From Paenibacillus alkaliterrae (lineage in GTDB: Bacteria > Bacillota > Bacilli > Paenibacillales > Paenibacillaceae), in NCBI RefSeq assembly GCF_021532375.1, contig NZ_JAKGAP010000031.1, forward strand, positions 1 through 64,000: a stretch of 64,000 bases of DNA, given 5' to 3'. Both the position numbers and the translations under genes were made by a program. Position 1 is the stretch's first letter. Every line of letters begins with the position of its first letter. The notes below the pieces were generated by a model. That model was not told the DNA's origin. It did no database searches and saw only the letters and a program-made list of their open reading frames with translations. Below, one piece after another: positions 50,110 to 58,939 of this stretch.

Positions 50110-50455
50110 TCATGTCACAAAAAAAAAGGCCCTCTCTCCCTAAAGGGACGAAAGAACCGTGGTACCACCCTAATTCGAATTACGCTCCGCTCTGCTTACG
50201 GACTGCTAACCTGTATAATCGGCCGCCGCTTGCATTAAGTCGGGGAATCGTAATTCCTTAGCCCCATAACGGCGGGAACCGGACAATCCCTACATGCACC
50301 CCGCGGCAAGCCGCTGCGGCGTTTCAGGAGTCTGCTCAGGAGTGAACTTCGACAGCCTAATTTCGCGAAAGACGCTCTCAATCTGCGGCGTCTTCTCCCT
50401 GTGCGAAAGCACTGCTTACTTTTCTCCATCATCGCTTTATTGCAAATATGAAACA
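50110..50455 (-). promoter_or_regulatory. T-box riboswitch leader of pheST
   Basis: The minus strand contains AGGGTGGTACCACGG, the T-box antiterminator sequence, at about 50156-50170. A terminator stem follows (CTTTCGTCCCTTTAGGGAGAGAG, shortened here as CTTTC.TCCCT / AGGGA.GAGAG) with nine T. A TTC near 50344-50346, in GAAGTTCACT, is a candidate Phe specifier codon. Uncharged tRNA-Phe would bind and prevent termination. Confidence 0.93.
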
Positions 50456-50464
50456 TTAATCTTT

Positions 50465-50493
50465 ATTATATGCAATCTGTTGAAGCGTTGCAA
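50465..50493 (-). promoter_or_regulatory. Sigma-A promoter of the pheST leader
   Basis: TTGCAA, a 17-base spacer and TATAAT on the minus strand, immediately upstream of the T-box leader. Confidence 0.8.
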
Positions 50494-50559
50494 CAATTAA
50501 GATAGTGCAATCACATGCCTTGCCAACTTATCCGTTCGCCAATTTCAAAGCGCACAATA

Positions 50560-50584
50560 GGCCAACCAGTATACTCTGGTTGGC
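50560..50584 (-). terminator. Hairpin after the dehydratase-like gene
   Basis: Perfect GGCCAACCAG / CTGGTTGGCC arms with a 5-base loop, followed by TATTGTG. It is probably the operon terminator although the T run is poor. Confidence 0.6.
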
Positions 50585-50608
50585 CCGACCTTTAGAATAT
50601 CAATTTTG

Positions 50609-52222
50609 CTATGCGTTTTCCATTCCCTTCTTCTTGGTTCGGAAGGAAAGCCGGTTGAAAAAACCTCCCGGCATTTCGTATACGGCATTTGCGGCTGTAC
50701 TAGCTACGACGTGACGGCTTGCGCGCAGTGGATTGTTCACTGTTGATCTGCTGGGTAACGACTCCGCAGCAAAGCCTTTTCTCGCAAGCGCTTCGTCGAA
50801 CTCTTTCTGTGCCGCCTGTTTTGCCTTGAACAGCATCATTTGTACCCTGCTGTATACATTGATCGCCCCGTCACCCGTCGTTTCGATCGGGAGAAAGATA
50901 GCGTCGGGGTATCTCTCGGTAATCAAGGATTGAACCCCGTCCGATACGCCGGAAGACGGCATGCATCCGAAAGGTTTGACGGAGATGGTCATGTTGACTT
51001 TCCGTTTGACCACGTTCAGAATCAGCTTGCCCACTTCCATATGCCCTTCTCCGCCGCGCAGCTGGTTGTTGTAGTGGTCATTCGCAACCCGGGCGATTTC
51101 CTCCATATCGGGCAAATGATAGCCGCGCAAACCGATCATTCGGGCATACGTATGGAATATCAACCGAATGCCCCGGTCGGCAAGCGCCAGCATACGTAAC
51201 GTTTTAACGGGATTCTTACCTTTCAAACCTTTACCTCCAGCATCCGCTTTCCGCAAGCCTATCCGCTTCCGGGTATCGTAGAGCCCCGACCAAATGAGGA
51301 ACAGGATCCAAGCGGTAACCGATTGAACTTCAACCTCGGCCCCTTCGGTTTCGAGAAACTTTTGCAAATGATAATTGCCGTCACCTTCCGTCGTCATGGC
51401 CCAAAATTCCCCGATGATGCTGACTTTCGGCTTCACACGCGTCCGGTCCACTTTAACGGCCTGCAGCTCTTTGCGGCACCGGATAAGCGTCGGAATGAGC
51501 GATTTGCGCCGGCTTAAAGCGTCATGCATAAGCTGCTTGCAGCGCGCAAGAACGGCGTCGGTTGTACCTTCCTCCACTTCATACGGACGAATGCGATAAC
51601 CGATCGCATTCAAGATGTCCCCGAGCAGGACGGCCTTCAGGAAGCTGATAAAAAACGAAGTGTCCAATTTAAGCGCCGATTCTCCGCCGGTCGCCTGCTT
51701 CAAACCGTCTGTCTGTTGGAACAAAAGCACTCGAAAACCGTCAAAGCCCGCATCGCGCAGCGCTTTCCGGTATTCCGTGACGTAAGTGCCGAAACGGCAG
51801 GGACCGCAGGAGCCGCTCGTCACGAACAGGTAATTGCTGACAATCTCTTCCTTAGACTTCCCTTCCACGTCGCGGAGATGGTGCAAGTATTTGATTAAAT
51901 TTCCGACCGTGAAATATGTCGGATTGCACTGTCCGCGGTTGCCGAATTCCTTGCCATAACGCAGCGAATCGCTGTCCGGACAATCCATGTGCCGAACCCG
52001 GTAGCCGAGCCCGGACAAAGCGCCCTCCACCAAGTAGTCATGAGCCATCGTCAGCCCGCCGAACAAAATGGTTGTAGACGCTTTGTCTTTGGTTAGAAAC
52101 CGGCGGGGAACAGGATCGAACCACTGGTGCTTGCCTGCCTGAATCAAACCGAGTTCCTTTTCCTGTTCCTCCTGAAACTTGCGGAGCTCGTCCTCAAGCA
52201 CATTTTTCTCCATTGCCACCAT
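50609..52222 (-). CDS. 2-hydroxyacyl-CoA dehydratase-like (HgdB/DUF2229-type) protein
   Basis: A 537-residue protein of the HgdB-like/COG3581 type. Cys residues that could hold an iron-sulfur cluster lie in VRHMDCPDSDSLRYGKEFGN, GQCNPTYFTVGN, VTSGSCGPCRFGTYVTEYRK and ISVKPFGCMPSSGVSDGVQS. EFWAMTTEGDGNYHLQKFLE and FLPIETTGDGAINVYSRVQM are conserved in the group. In well-studied members this subunit, with an ATP-driven activase, performs radical dehydration or other very low-potential reductions using [4Fe-4S] or double-cubane [8Fe-9S] clusters. Function in this organism is unknown. The start at MVAMEKN follows AAGGAG. It lies 46 bases after the activase-like gene and clearly works with it. Confidence 0.75.
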   Translation of the reverse strand: MVAMEKNVLEDELRKFQEEQEKELGLIQAGKHQWFDPVPRRFLTKDKASTTILFGGLTMAHDYLVEGALSGLGYRVRHMDCPDSDSLRYGKEFGNRGQCNPTYFTVGNLIKYLHHLRDVEGKSKEEIVSNYLFVTSGSCGPCRFGTYVTEYRKALRDAGFDGFRVLLFQQTDGLKQATGGESALKLDTSFFISFLKAVLLGDILNAIGYRIRPYEVEEGTTDAVLARCKQLMHDALSRRKSLIPTLIRCRKELQAVKVDRTRVKPKVSIIGEFWAMTTEGDGNYHLQKFLETEGAEVEVQSVTAWILFLIWSGLYDTRKRIGLRKADAGGKGLKGKNPVKTLRMLALADRGIRLIFHTYARMIGLRGYHLPDMEEIARVANDHYNNQLRGGEGHMEVGKLILNVVKRKVNMTISVKPFGCMPSSGVSDGVQSLITERYPDAIFLPIETTGDGAINVYSRVQMMLFKAKQAAQKEFDEALARKGFAAESLPSRSTVNNPLRASRHVVASTAANAVYEMPGGFFNRLSFRTKKKGMENA

Positions 52223-52268
52223 AACTGATTTCACTCCTTGTTTTATAATGTTTTAGAGGTACGAACTT

Positions 52269-55200
52269 TTAAATGGTTTTTTTCAAAAGTTCGGAACGTT
52301 TTTGCTCTAAACGAAGCTGCAACTCCGCTTTTCTCGCGGCCAAATCCTGCAGCCGTTCTTCATGCAGCCCCAGGCTGTGGGCATATGTCTTCACGCGTAT
52401 TTTAATTGAACCGCTTGGTTTGTTCGCATCGATGTCATGTAATGCCGAGAACGGAGTTCCCGACGCAGAGATGATCGAGTCGATTAAACCGTAGGTCGGA
52501 GCGTCATGCCCGCATTTGAAACTGGATAGGTCCAGCACTGCAACATGAGGATGGCGCGCGGCAAATTTGGAAGCCCATACTTTTTGCACGCTGTTGGAAC
52601 TGAAGTTCTCGGGCCACACGTCGGTCACTTCGAGCGCATATTCCACCCGTCCGCTTTGCAGGTCGTCACTGAAAAACCGGCGAAGCCATGCTTCATCTTT
52701 GGGGATGGAGCGCATGGATAAAATTGGATAGCCAAGCACCTGAAATTCATCCAAAACGTTGTGATTCATGCCCGGATCGGAGTGATAAGGGCGGCCGGTC
52801 AACAGAATGGCTATACGGTTCTCTTCTTCCATCTGTTCCAGAATCAAACGTCCCTTCTCCTGCATTTCGGCATCGAACAATTCCATCGCCTTCCAGCTTT
52901 GATCGGCGGCAAAATCGCTCTCATCCTCCGTCATCAACAGATAGTCGCCGAATGCCTCAAATAGCTGTCTCTTCAAAAGATTCGGTTCCGTGAAGGTCAT
53001 CGCCGGATCGAGATAGACTACCCCTCTGGTTTCAAAGAAGTTTACTTCTTTGGTAAAAGCAGCCTTGATTACATTCGGGGCGCCGGCCACAATCGGACAG
53101 CTCGTCGAATCCATCACATTCTGCACATGGGTCGGAATGTGGGTGATACACGGAAAGAAAATATAGTCGATAGGTTTTTTCTCATGATGTTTAAACAACA
53201 AATTGTGAACATGCGCCTGCGCGACTTTCGACGGATAGCAAGGATCGATCGATCCGTATTTACCGCCTTCCTGCCACATTTCCTCACTCGTATTGTCGCT
53301 GAACACGATGTTCCGCTGCTCGATGCCAAGCGTCTCGAAGTAGGTCCGCCAAAAAGGCGCAGTCGACCATATGTTAAGGACTTTCGGAATGCCGATGCGC
53401 AGACGGTTCCGACGCTCCGCCGCCTCGGCGGAGGAACGTTCAAAATCCGGCCGGTGCGATGTTTTGCGCAGTCCAAACCAGCTGCGCTGCGGCAGGTGGT
53501 CATTTGCCTGTTCGCCTGATTCGGGCAGCGGCTCCGGATCGTAAAAATGCTGGAACATGCGGCGCGCTTCGTATTCCACCAGATTCGGATAATGTTTTTT
53601 CAGCTCCTGCCGCTTCTTGGTTAATGTGGTGACAGCTTCCTGATCTTCCACGGTTCCCTTCTCGCAGCTGAAACCCGAGATGTAACGGGCGGTTTGTCCG
53701 TCCGGCGTCTGAGAGTCGATAAAAGTCCGGCTGCAGTTGTTGGGACAGAACGTACAGCGGGTGGATTCGTCGTTGCGCGATACATAGCTTAGCATTATCG
53801 CCGCTTCCAAGCCCAAAAACGTGGAATATCCGCGCCGTTTCACCACACGCAGCGTTTCCCTCGCCGCCCCGATCGCACCCGCTTCCCCCGGGTGAGGATG
53901 AACGTATACTTCAGCATCGGGAACCCGCTGTTTAATGTAATCCACCTGCGCTTTTACGGCTGCCAAGTTGTATTGCGTCCCTCCCTGCAGGACAAATTTA
54001 CGGCCTAGTTCCGCCATGCGCGGGATCTGCACGACATACTGCCATATGTTCTTCGGGAGGACAAGCGCGAGTCCGGCCAGCAATTCCTCTTTGGAATACC
54101 CCTCTTTCTGAAAATTAACCCGGTCCGCATCGAGAAATACGGCACATCCGTATGAAAATTTTGGTGAAAGGTCTGCCGCGAACGCTGTATCCGCGTAATC
54201 CTGTACCGGTATGCCAAACTGATCCGCCATCGCCTGCAGCAGCATCCCATTCCCGGCGGAACATTGATTGGACAGCCTAAAATCCCGAAAATCCCCATTT
54301 TTCAGAAACAACACTTTAATGTCCTGACCGCCGATATCGCAAATGACATCAATATCGCCGAATTCGTTAACGGCGCTCATCATATGCGCAACGGTCTCGA
54401 CAATGTTGACGTCCGCCTTTAACGTTTTCTCCAATACATCCGCCGCATATCCGGTGGCGCCGAAGCCGATGATTTCCAATTCGGCTCCCTGCCCCGTTAC
54501 CCTATCGCGGATCCGTTTCAGCATTTCTCTCGTATCTTCGAGGGGGTTGCCTTTGGAAAGCTGATATTCCTTAAGCAGAATCTCTCCGCTTTCATCGACG
54601 AGAACGGCTTTGGACGAAGTGGAACCGCCGTCCAGACCGATCGCCGCCCTTACCTTCTGCCCGGGTGCGAAGGTTGCCGGCGTAAAGCGGGGAATCTTGT
54701 ACGTCTTGCGGAATTGTTCCAGCTCCGTTACGCCGCTTGCCAACGGCGGGCCCGCGTTTTCACCCAACTTCGCTTTCCGGCCGTGCGCGATAAATTGTTT
54801 CAATTTTTCCAATCCTGTGTAATTGCCTACGCCGGCCGGTTCATGCATGCCGTACATGACGGCTCCAAAGGCAGCGTAGTACTGGGAATTGTCGGGTACG
54901 AAAATCAATTCCTCAAGCGGGATGTCTTTGGGATAATCATATCCCCGGTCCTTCCAAGTTTGCGGTATGCGCATCCGCCAGCATTCCTGCAGAAACGGCA
55001 GGTATGTATTAGGTCCTCCCAGCAGCAAAACACGGTGCCGCAGCGTATTGCCCCGGGTCAGAACGGAAAGATTCTGCATGACGATAGCATCAGCCAAAGA
55101 ACACATAATTTCGGCTGAAGGAATACCGCTCTTCACCAGATTGACAATATCCGTTTCGGCAAATACCCCGCACTTGGCAGCCACATGGTGCAGTTTCGAA

Positions 55201-55712
55201 TCGTCAAAGTGCAGGTTCCCCACTTCTTCCATAGGCATTCCCACTTTAATCATGCACTTGTCGATCGTGGCGCCGGTACCGGATGCGCACTTGTCGTTCA
55301 TGGACGTCAGCGCTTGTTTATTGCCGGTTTCCTCGTTCACTTTAAAAATGATGATTTTAGCATCCTGTCCTCCAAGTTCAATGACACTGCCCACATCGGG
55401 ATGAAGATGTTCGACGGCCATCGAAACGGCGTTCACTTCCTGAACAAACTTTGCTCCGATATGCTCGGCAATCGGTCCTGCTCCGGAGCCCGTTATAAAC
55501 ACACGAATGTTCTCCTGCTTGACGTCTTGAAATTCATTTCCGATCGTAACCAGTAATTCCAATACCTTCTCCGCCTGCTTCGTATGGTGGCGCTGATAAT
55601 CCGACCATACGATTTCTTTGCTTGCCGGGTTGACTACGGTTGCTTTGACAGTAGTCGAACCGACGTCAACTCCGATGATTATACTGTCTGAAAGCTTTGA
55701 ATTATTTTCCAT
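52269..55712 (-). CDS. Large acyl-CoA dehydratase activase-related protein (two ASKHA domains plus DUF2229)
   Basis: A 1147-residue protein. Residues about 10-310 form one BadF/HgdC-type ATPase (IIIGVDVGSTTVKATVV, VFITGSGAGPIAEHIGAKFV, VIELGGQDAKIIIF, MNDKCASGTGATIDKCMIKV). Residues about 350-630 form a second (AAIGLDGGSTSSKAVLVDES, DVICDIGGQDIKVLFLKNGD, LSNQCSAGNGMLLQAMADQF). A CTFCPNNCSRTF cluster motif follows. The last 400 residues are DUF2229 (IGIPKVLNIWSTAPFWRTYF, SIDPCYPSKVAQAHVHNLLF, FPCITHIPTHVQNVMDSTSC). HgdC-type activases couple ATP to one-electron transfer into the partner dehydratase. Two such domains in tandem is the large subtype, whose substrate is not known. AAAAGGAGC precedes the ATG. 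Confidence 0.82.
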   Translation of the reverse strand: MENNSKLSDSIIIGVDVGSTTVKATVVNPASKEIVWSDYQRHHTKQAEKVLELLVTIGNEFQDVKQENIRVFITGSGAGPIAEHIGAKFVQEVNAVSMAVEHLHPDVGSVIELGGQDAKIIIFKVNEETGNKQALTSMNDKCASGTGATIDKCMIKVGMPMEEVGNLHFDDSKLHHVAAKCGVFAETDIVNLVKSGIPSAEIMCSLADAIVMQNLSVLTRGNTLRHRVLLLGGPNTYLPFLQECWRMRIPQTWKDRGYDYPKDIPLEELIFVPDNSQYYAAFGAVMYGMHEPAGVGNYTGLEKLKQFIAHGRKAKLGENAGPPLASGVTELEQFRKTYKIPRFTPATFAPGQKVRAAIGLDGGSTSSKAVLVDESGEILLKEYQLSKGNPLEDTREMLKRIRDRVTGQGAELEIIGFGATGYAADVLEKTLKADVNIVETVAHMMSAVNEFGDIDVICDIGGQDIKVLFLKNGDFRDFRLSNQCSAGNGMLLQAMADQFGIPVQDYADTAFAADLSPKFSYGCAVFLDADRVNFQKEGYSKEELLAGLALVLPKNIWQYVVQIPRMAELGRKFVLQGGTQYNLAAVKAQVDYIKQRVPDAEVYVHPHPGEAGAIGAARETLRVVKRRGYSTFLGLEAAIMLSYVSRNDESTRCTFCPNNCSRTFIDSQTPDGQTARYISGFSCEKGTVEDQEAVTTLTKKRQELKKHYPNLVEYEARRMFQHFYDPEPLPESGEQANDHLPQRSWFGLRKTSHRPDFERSSAEAAERRNRLRIGIPKVLNIWSTAPFWRTYFETLGIEQRNIVFSDNTSEEMWQEGGKYGSIDPCYPSKVAQAHVHNLLFKHHEKKPIDYIFFPCITHIPTHVQNVMDSTSCPIVAGAPNVIKAAFTKEVNFFETRGVVYLDPAMTFTEPNLLKRQLFEAFGDYLLMTEDESDFAADQSWKAMELFDAEMQEKGRLILEQMEEENRIAILLTGRPYHSDPGMNHNVLDEFQVLGYPILSMRSIPKDEAWLRRFFSDDLQSGRVEYALEVTDVWPENFSSNSVQKVWASKFAARHPHVAVLDLSSFKCGHDAPTYGLIDSIISASGTPFSALHDIDANKPSGSIKIRVKTYAHSLGLHEERLQDLAARKAELQLRLEQKRSELLKKTI

Positions 55713-55855
55713 CCCAATGCTCCTTTTCTAAAATCATAGTTAGTATTTTGTGTATAAATTAGGCATTCTATACAAAGAACAATTAACGGAATTCCCTTTC
55801 AAGGTTATTCGAAACTTAAGCTTATGCTTAAATATGCGTTTTTAAGGAGGCGAGA

Positions 55856-57277
55856 TTGCAATTGCTTTGGATCATTGCGGCTCTCTTGTTGTTTATCATC
55901 CAAATCGCATCCATCATCATCCTCGAATATCGCCGTTCGAACAAAGCGATTGCTTGGCTGATCATCTTGTTCCTCTTTCCGATATTTGGTTTTCTGCTGT
56001 ATTATTTTGTAGCGAAAGAATATTTTTGCCACCGTACCCTTCGGCGGAAAAAAAACAGGCACTGGGAATCATTCAAGTCAGACCTCATTCATCGATGCAA
56101 GCAGCGAATAGCGATTGATATGGTTGAGGAAACCGTTTGCCAAGAGGACAACTTGCATGCATTACTCAAAAACATGCCGTCCATCCCCATTACCGCTTGC
56201 AATGAAACGACGATATATGCCGAAGGAGAACAAGCGTTTGAAGCGATGCTCGAATCGATAGCAGGGGCCAGGCACCATATCCATATTGAGTTCTACATTA
56301 TCCGCGACGACAATCTCGGTACCCGATTTGAGCGGTTGTTGATCCGGAAAGCGCAGGAAGGGGTCCAAGTGCGGCTTTTATATGACGGATTCGGCAGCCG
56401 TCGATTGGGAAAGGCCTTTTTGAAAAGGCTGCAGGATGCCGGCGTGGAAACGGGGTGCTTTTTTCCCCCGGTAGCCGCATTCTTCGATAAGCGGCTCAAT
56501 TACCGCAATCACCGCAAAATTGTAGTTGTGGACGGCAAAATCGGTTTTTTGGGCGGATTGAATATTGGGGATGAATACTTGGGGAAAGATCCGGCATTCG
56601 GTTATTGGCGGGATACTCATTTCAGTATGAAAGGCGATGCGGTACTGTGGATCCAATATACCTTTTTGACAGATTGGTATTTGGTCAAAGAACAAATAAT
56701 AACCGATTCTGTCTATTATCCTGTTCAGGAAAGTCAAGGGAGAGAATTTGTGCAAATCGTGAAAAGCGGTCCGGACGAGACGATCCTGGAGCTTATTTTC
56801 TCCCTCATCGTTTCAGCGAAGAAGCGGCTTTATATTGAGACGCCTTATTTCGTTCCCGATCCCGGCATCTTATTGGCTCTAAAAACGGCCGTCATCAGCG
56901 GAATCGATGTTCGCATTATTATACCAGACGTTCCTGACAAAAAAATTGTATACTATGCATCTTTGTCCTATGTCCAGGAATTGCTGCAGGCGGGAGCCCG
57001 ATTTTATTGCTATCAGAAAGGGTTCCTCCATTCCAAAGTGATTATTTCCGATAACTTGGCTTGCTCTGGCAGCGCAAATATGGATATACGCAGCTTTTGC
57101 GGCCAATTCGAACTCAATGCGGTCTTTTTTGACGGAAAGGTAATTGACCGCTTGGTACAAGATTTTTTCAGGGATCTTAGCCTAAGCCAGGAGATTTTGC
57201 TGCCAGAATTCGAAAAGCGGCCTGGAATTCAGAAGATGAAAGAAGTTTTCGCCCGGTTGCTCTCGCCTTTGTTTTAG
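55856..57277 (+). CDS. cls: Cardiolipin synthase
   Basis: A 473-residue membrane phospholipase-D-superfamily enzyme that condenses two phosphatidylglycerols into cardiolipin. Two N-terminal membrane helices (residues about 1-22 and 33-52) precede two HKD motifs: NYRNHRKIVVVDGKIGFLGG with LNIGDEYLG, and FLHSKVIISDNLACSGSANM. FEGLN-type spacing and LPEFEKRPGIQKMKEVFARL at the end fit the family. The start is a TTG six bases after AAGGAGG. It is divergent from the activase operon and stands alone. Confidence 0.93.
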   Translation: MQLLWIIAALLLFIIQIASIIILEYRRSNKAIAWLIILFLFPIFGFLLYYFVAKEYFCHRTLRRKKNRHWESFKSDLIHRCKQRIAIDMVEETVCQEDNLHALLKNMPSIPITACNETTIYAEGEQAFEAMLESIAGARHHIHIEFYIIRDDNLGTRFERLLIRKAQEGVQVRLLYDGFGSRRLGKAFLKRLQDAGVETGCFFPPVAAFFDKRLNYRNHRKIVVVDGKIGFLGGLNIGDEYLGKDPAFGYWRDTHFSMKGDAVLWIQYTFLTDWYLVKEQIITDSVYYPVQESQGREFVQIVKSGPDETILELIFSLIVSAKKRLYIETPYFVPDPGILLALKTAVISGIDVRIIIPDVPDKKIVYYASLSYVQELLQAGARFYCYQKGFLHSKVIISDNLACSGSANMDIRSFCGQFELNAVFFDGKVIDRLVQDFFRDLSLSQEILLPEFEKRPGIQKMKEVFARLLSPLF

Positions 57278-57359
57278 ACCGGGCTAGGTGTGCTTATATT
57301 TAGAAACATAAAAATAATGGAGTGTGAGAGGAGTTCAACAATCATGTCAAACGCTCCTC

Positions 57360-58061
57360 CTACACGACCAGCCCTTGCTCCAGCGCGTAACGTGTCAGCT
57401 GTACCCGATTGTCGAGATGCAGCTTTTGCAATATATTTTTGAGATGGTTTTTGACCGTATGCTCGGAAAGGCCCAGCACACCGGCAATATCGCGGTTAGA
57501 GGCACCCGTTGCGACGCGTTCCAGCACTTCCTTTTCTCTTTCCGTCAACGGGGTCGTTATGACTGCCGCATGCTTGTCCAGCGACTGCCCTGTGCCTGCT
57601 TGCCGCTTCGAAGGCTGCGGATTGCTTGACGTGAATTCCTGCAGCAAACGAAAGGCAAGCTCCTTCGGCATCGGCGCTTCATCCAGCGATACGGCGCGCA
57701 AATATTCCATCCACGCGGATGGTGCGACATTTTTGAGCAAATAACCCTGCGCTCCCCGCTTAATCGCCTCGAATAAATGCGTGATATCATCCGATACGGT
57801 TACCATAACGATCTTCAAAGAAGGCAGAAGCAGCTTCAGCCGCTGCGTGGCTTCAAGACCTCCCATGCCGGGCATATTGATATCCATCAGCACCAAATCC
57901 GGCTGCGCAGCCGGTATGGACGCTATTGCTTCCTCGCCGCTCGCCGCCTCCCCTACAACTGCAAAGGAGCCGTCGCTCATGACGATATCGCGCATCCCTT
58001 CGCGGCCATGCGGATGGTCGTCGACCAAAAATACGCGTACATATGAAGTACGTTCCGTCAT
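57360..58061 (-). CDS. NarL/LuxR-type response regulator
   Basis: A 233-residue regulator. The receiver domain starts VRVFLVDDHPHGREGMRDIV; its phospho-acceptor Asp is in PDLVLMDINMPGMGGLEATQ, with KRGAQGYLLKNVAPSAW near its end. The C-terminal LuxR HTH reads LTEREKEVLERVATGASNRD then IAGVLGLSEHTVKNHLKNIL. The start at MTERTSY follows GAGGGAGG; a longer frame has no site. It begins just after the stop of the kinase gene, and CopD-type and kinase genes precede it. Confidence 0.92.
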   Translation of the reverse strand: MTERTSYVRVFLVDDHPHGREGMRDIVMSDGSFAVVGEAASGEEAIASIPAAQPDLVLMDINMPGMGGLEATQRLKLLLPSLKIVMVTVSDDITHLFEAIKRGAQGYLLKNVAPSAWMEYLRAVSLDEAPMPKELAFRLLQEFTSSNPQPSKRQAGTGQSLDKHAAVITTPLTEREKEVLERVATGASNRDIAGVLGLSEHTVKNHLKNILQKLHLDNRVQLTRYALEQGLVV

Positions 58062-58062
58062 C

Positions 58063-58914
58063 CTAATCTCGCCTCCCTCTAATTTCAACGACCGTTCCAT
58101 GCGGCTGCGCCCGTTGCACCATGAACGTCCAGCCCAAGGCGCTCGCCCGATCCCGCATCATTTTAACGCCGTACTTCCCTTTCTCGTGCAGCTTCTGCTC
58201 TTCCGCTCCAACCCCGTCATCTTGAATGGAGCAGCGGAAGGCATTACGATGCTCGCCATGACGGCTTTCGTTCTCGCCGCGAATAACAACATGCTTCGCC
58301 TGCGCGTGCTTCTGCACGTTCATAAGCGCTTCACGAATAATGGCAAGCAGCTCCACCTTCTGTTTATGCGTCAGCGTCCCCTCCCGCACCCGCCATTCCA
58401 CCTTCGTTCGAATGCCGGAGGTTTGCTCCATTTCAGCTGTTAAATGATGTATGCCCTGCATCCAGGACATTTCCGCAGGCAGCGGCGCATCATTCAAATT
58501 AGCGATCGATTGCCTTACATCGTCATAAACGCGGCGTATCGTCTGCCTGATTTGATCCGTCGTTTGCCGCATGTCCGTGTCCGTTTGGGCGCGCTCCAGC
58601 TTGTCCAGCTTAACCGATAACATGAACAGCGATTGCGATATTCCATCATGCAGCTCCCGCGCCAATTGCTCACGCTCTTCGAAGGCCGCCTTCACGATTT
58701 TCTCGCGCTGCAGCAATTCCTGCATGTGCTCCAGCTTGGCGAACAGTGCCCGCAGCAGTGTCAGCGTAATAAGAAAAACGAAGACGGGAGCAAGCAAGTT
58801 GCCAAGATCCATGGAGATGAACGGAAGCAGCAGCGTATGCCGCAAATATTCCCATAATCCGATCGTAATCGTCGGAATCCATAAAATGAGCCATTTTAAC
58901 CATTTGTAAGACAT
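58063..58914 (-). CDS. NarL-system sensor histidine kinase
   Basis: A 283-residue kinase with two N-terminal transmembrane helices (residues about 7-28 and 38-60) and a very short extracellular part, so it probably senses the membrane or a partner protein. A coiled stretch leads to the HisKA_3 box REQLARELHDGISQSLFMLS with the phospho-acceptor His, then the ATPase domain (LLAIIREALMNVQKHAQAKH, CSIQDDGVGAEEQKLHEKGK, YGVKMMRDRASALGWTF). It lies between the CopD-type gene and its cognate regulator, so the three are one operon. Confidence 0.9.
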   Translation of the reverse strand: MSYKWLKWLILWIPTITIGLWEYLRHTLLLPFISMDLGNLLAPVFVFLITLTLLRALFAKLEHMQELLQREKIVKAAFEEREQLARELHDGISQSLFMLSVKLDKLERAQTDTDMRQTTDQIRQTIRRVYDDVRQSIANLNDAPLPAEMSWMQGIHHLTAEMEQTSGIRTKVEWRVREGTLTHKQKVELLAIIREALMNVQKHAQAKHVVIRGENESRHGEHRNAFRCSIQDDGVGAEEQKLHEKGKYGVKMMRDRASALGWTFMVQRAQPHGTVVEIRGRRD

Positions 58915-58939
58915 ACCAGCTTCAGCTCTCTCCTCACGT

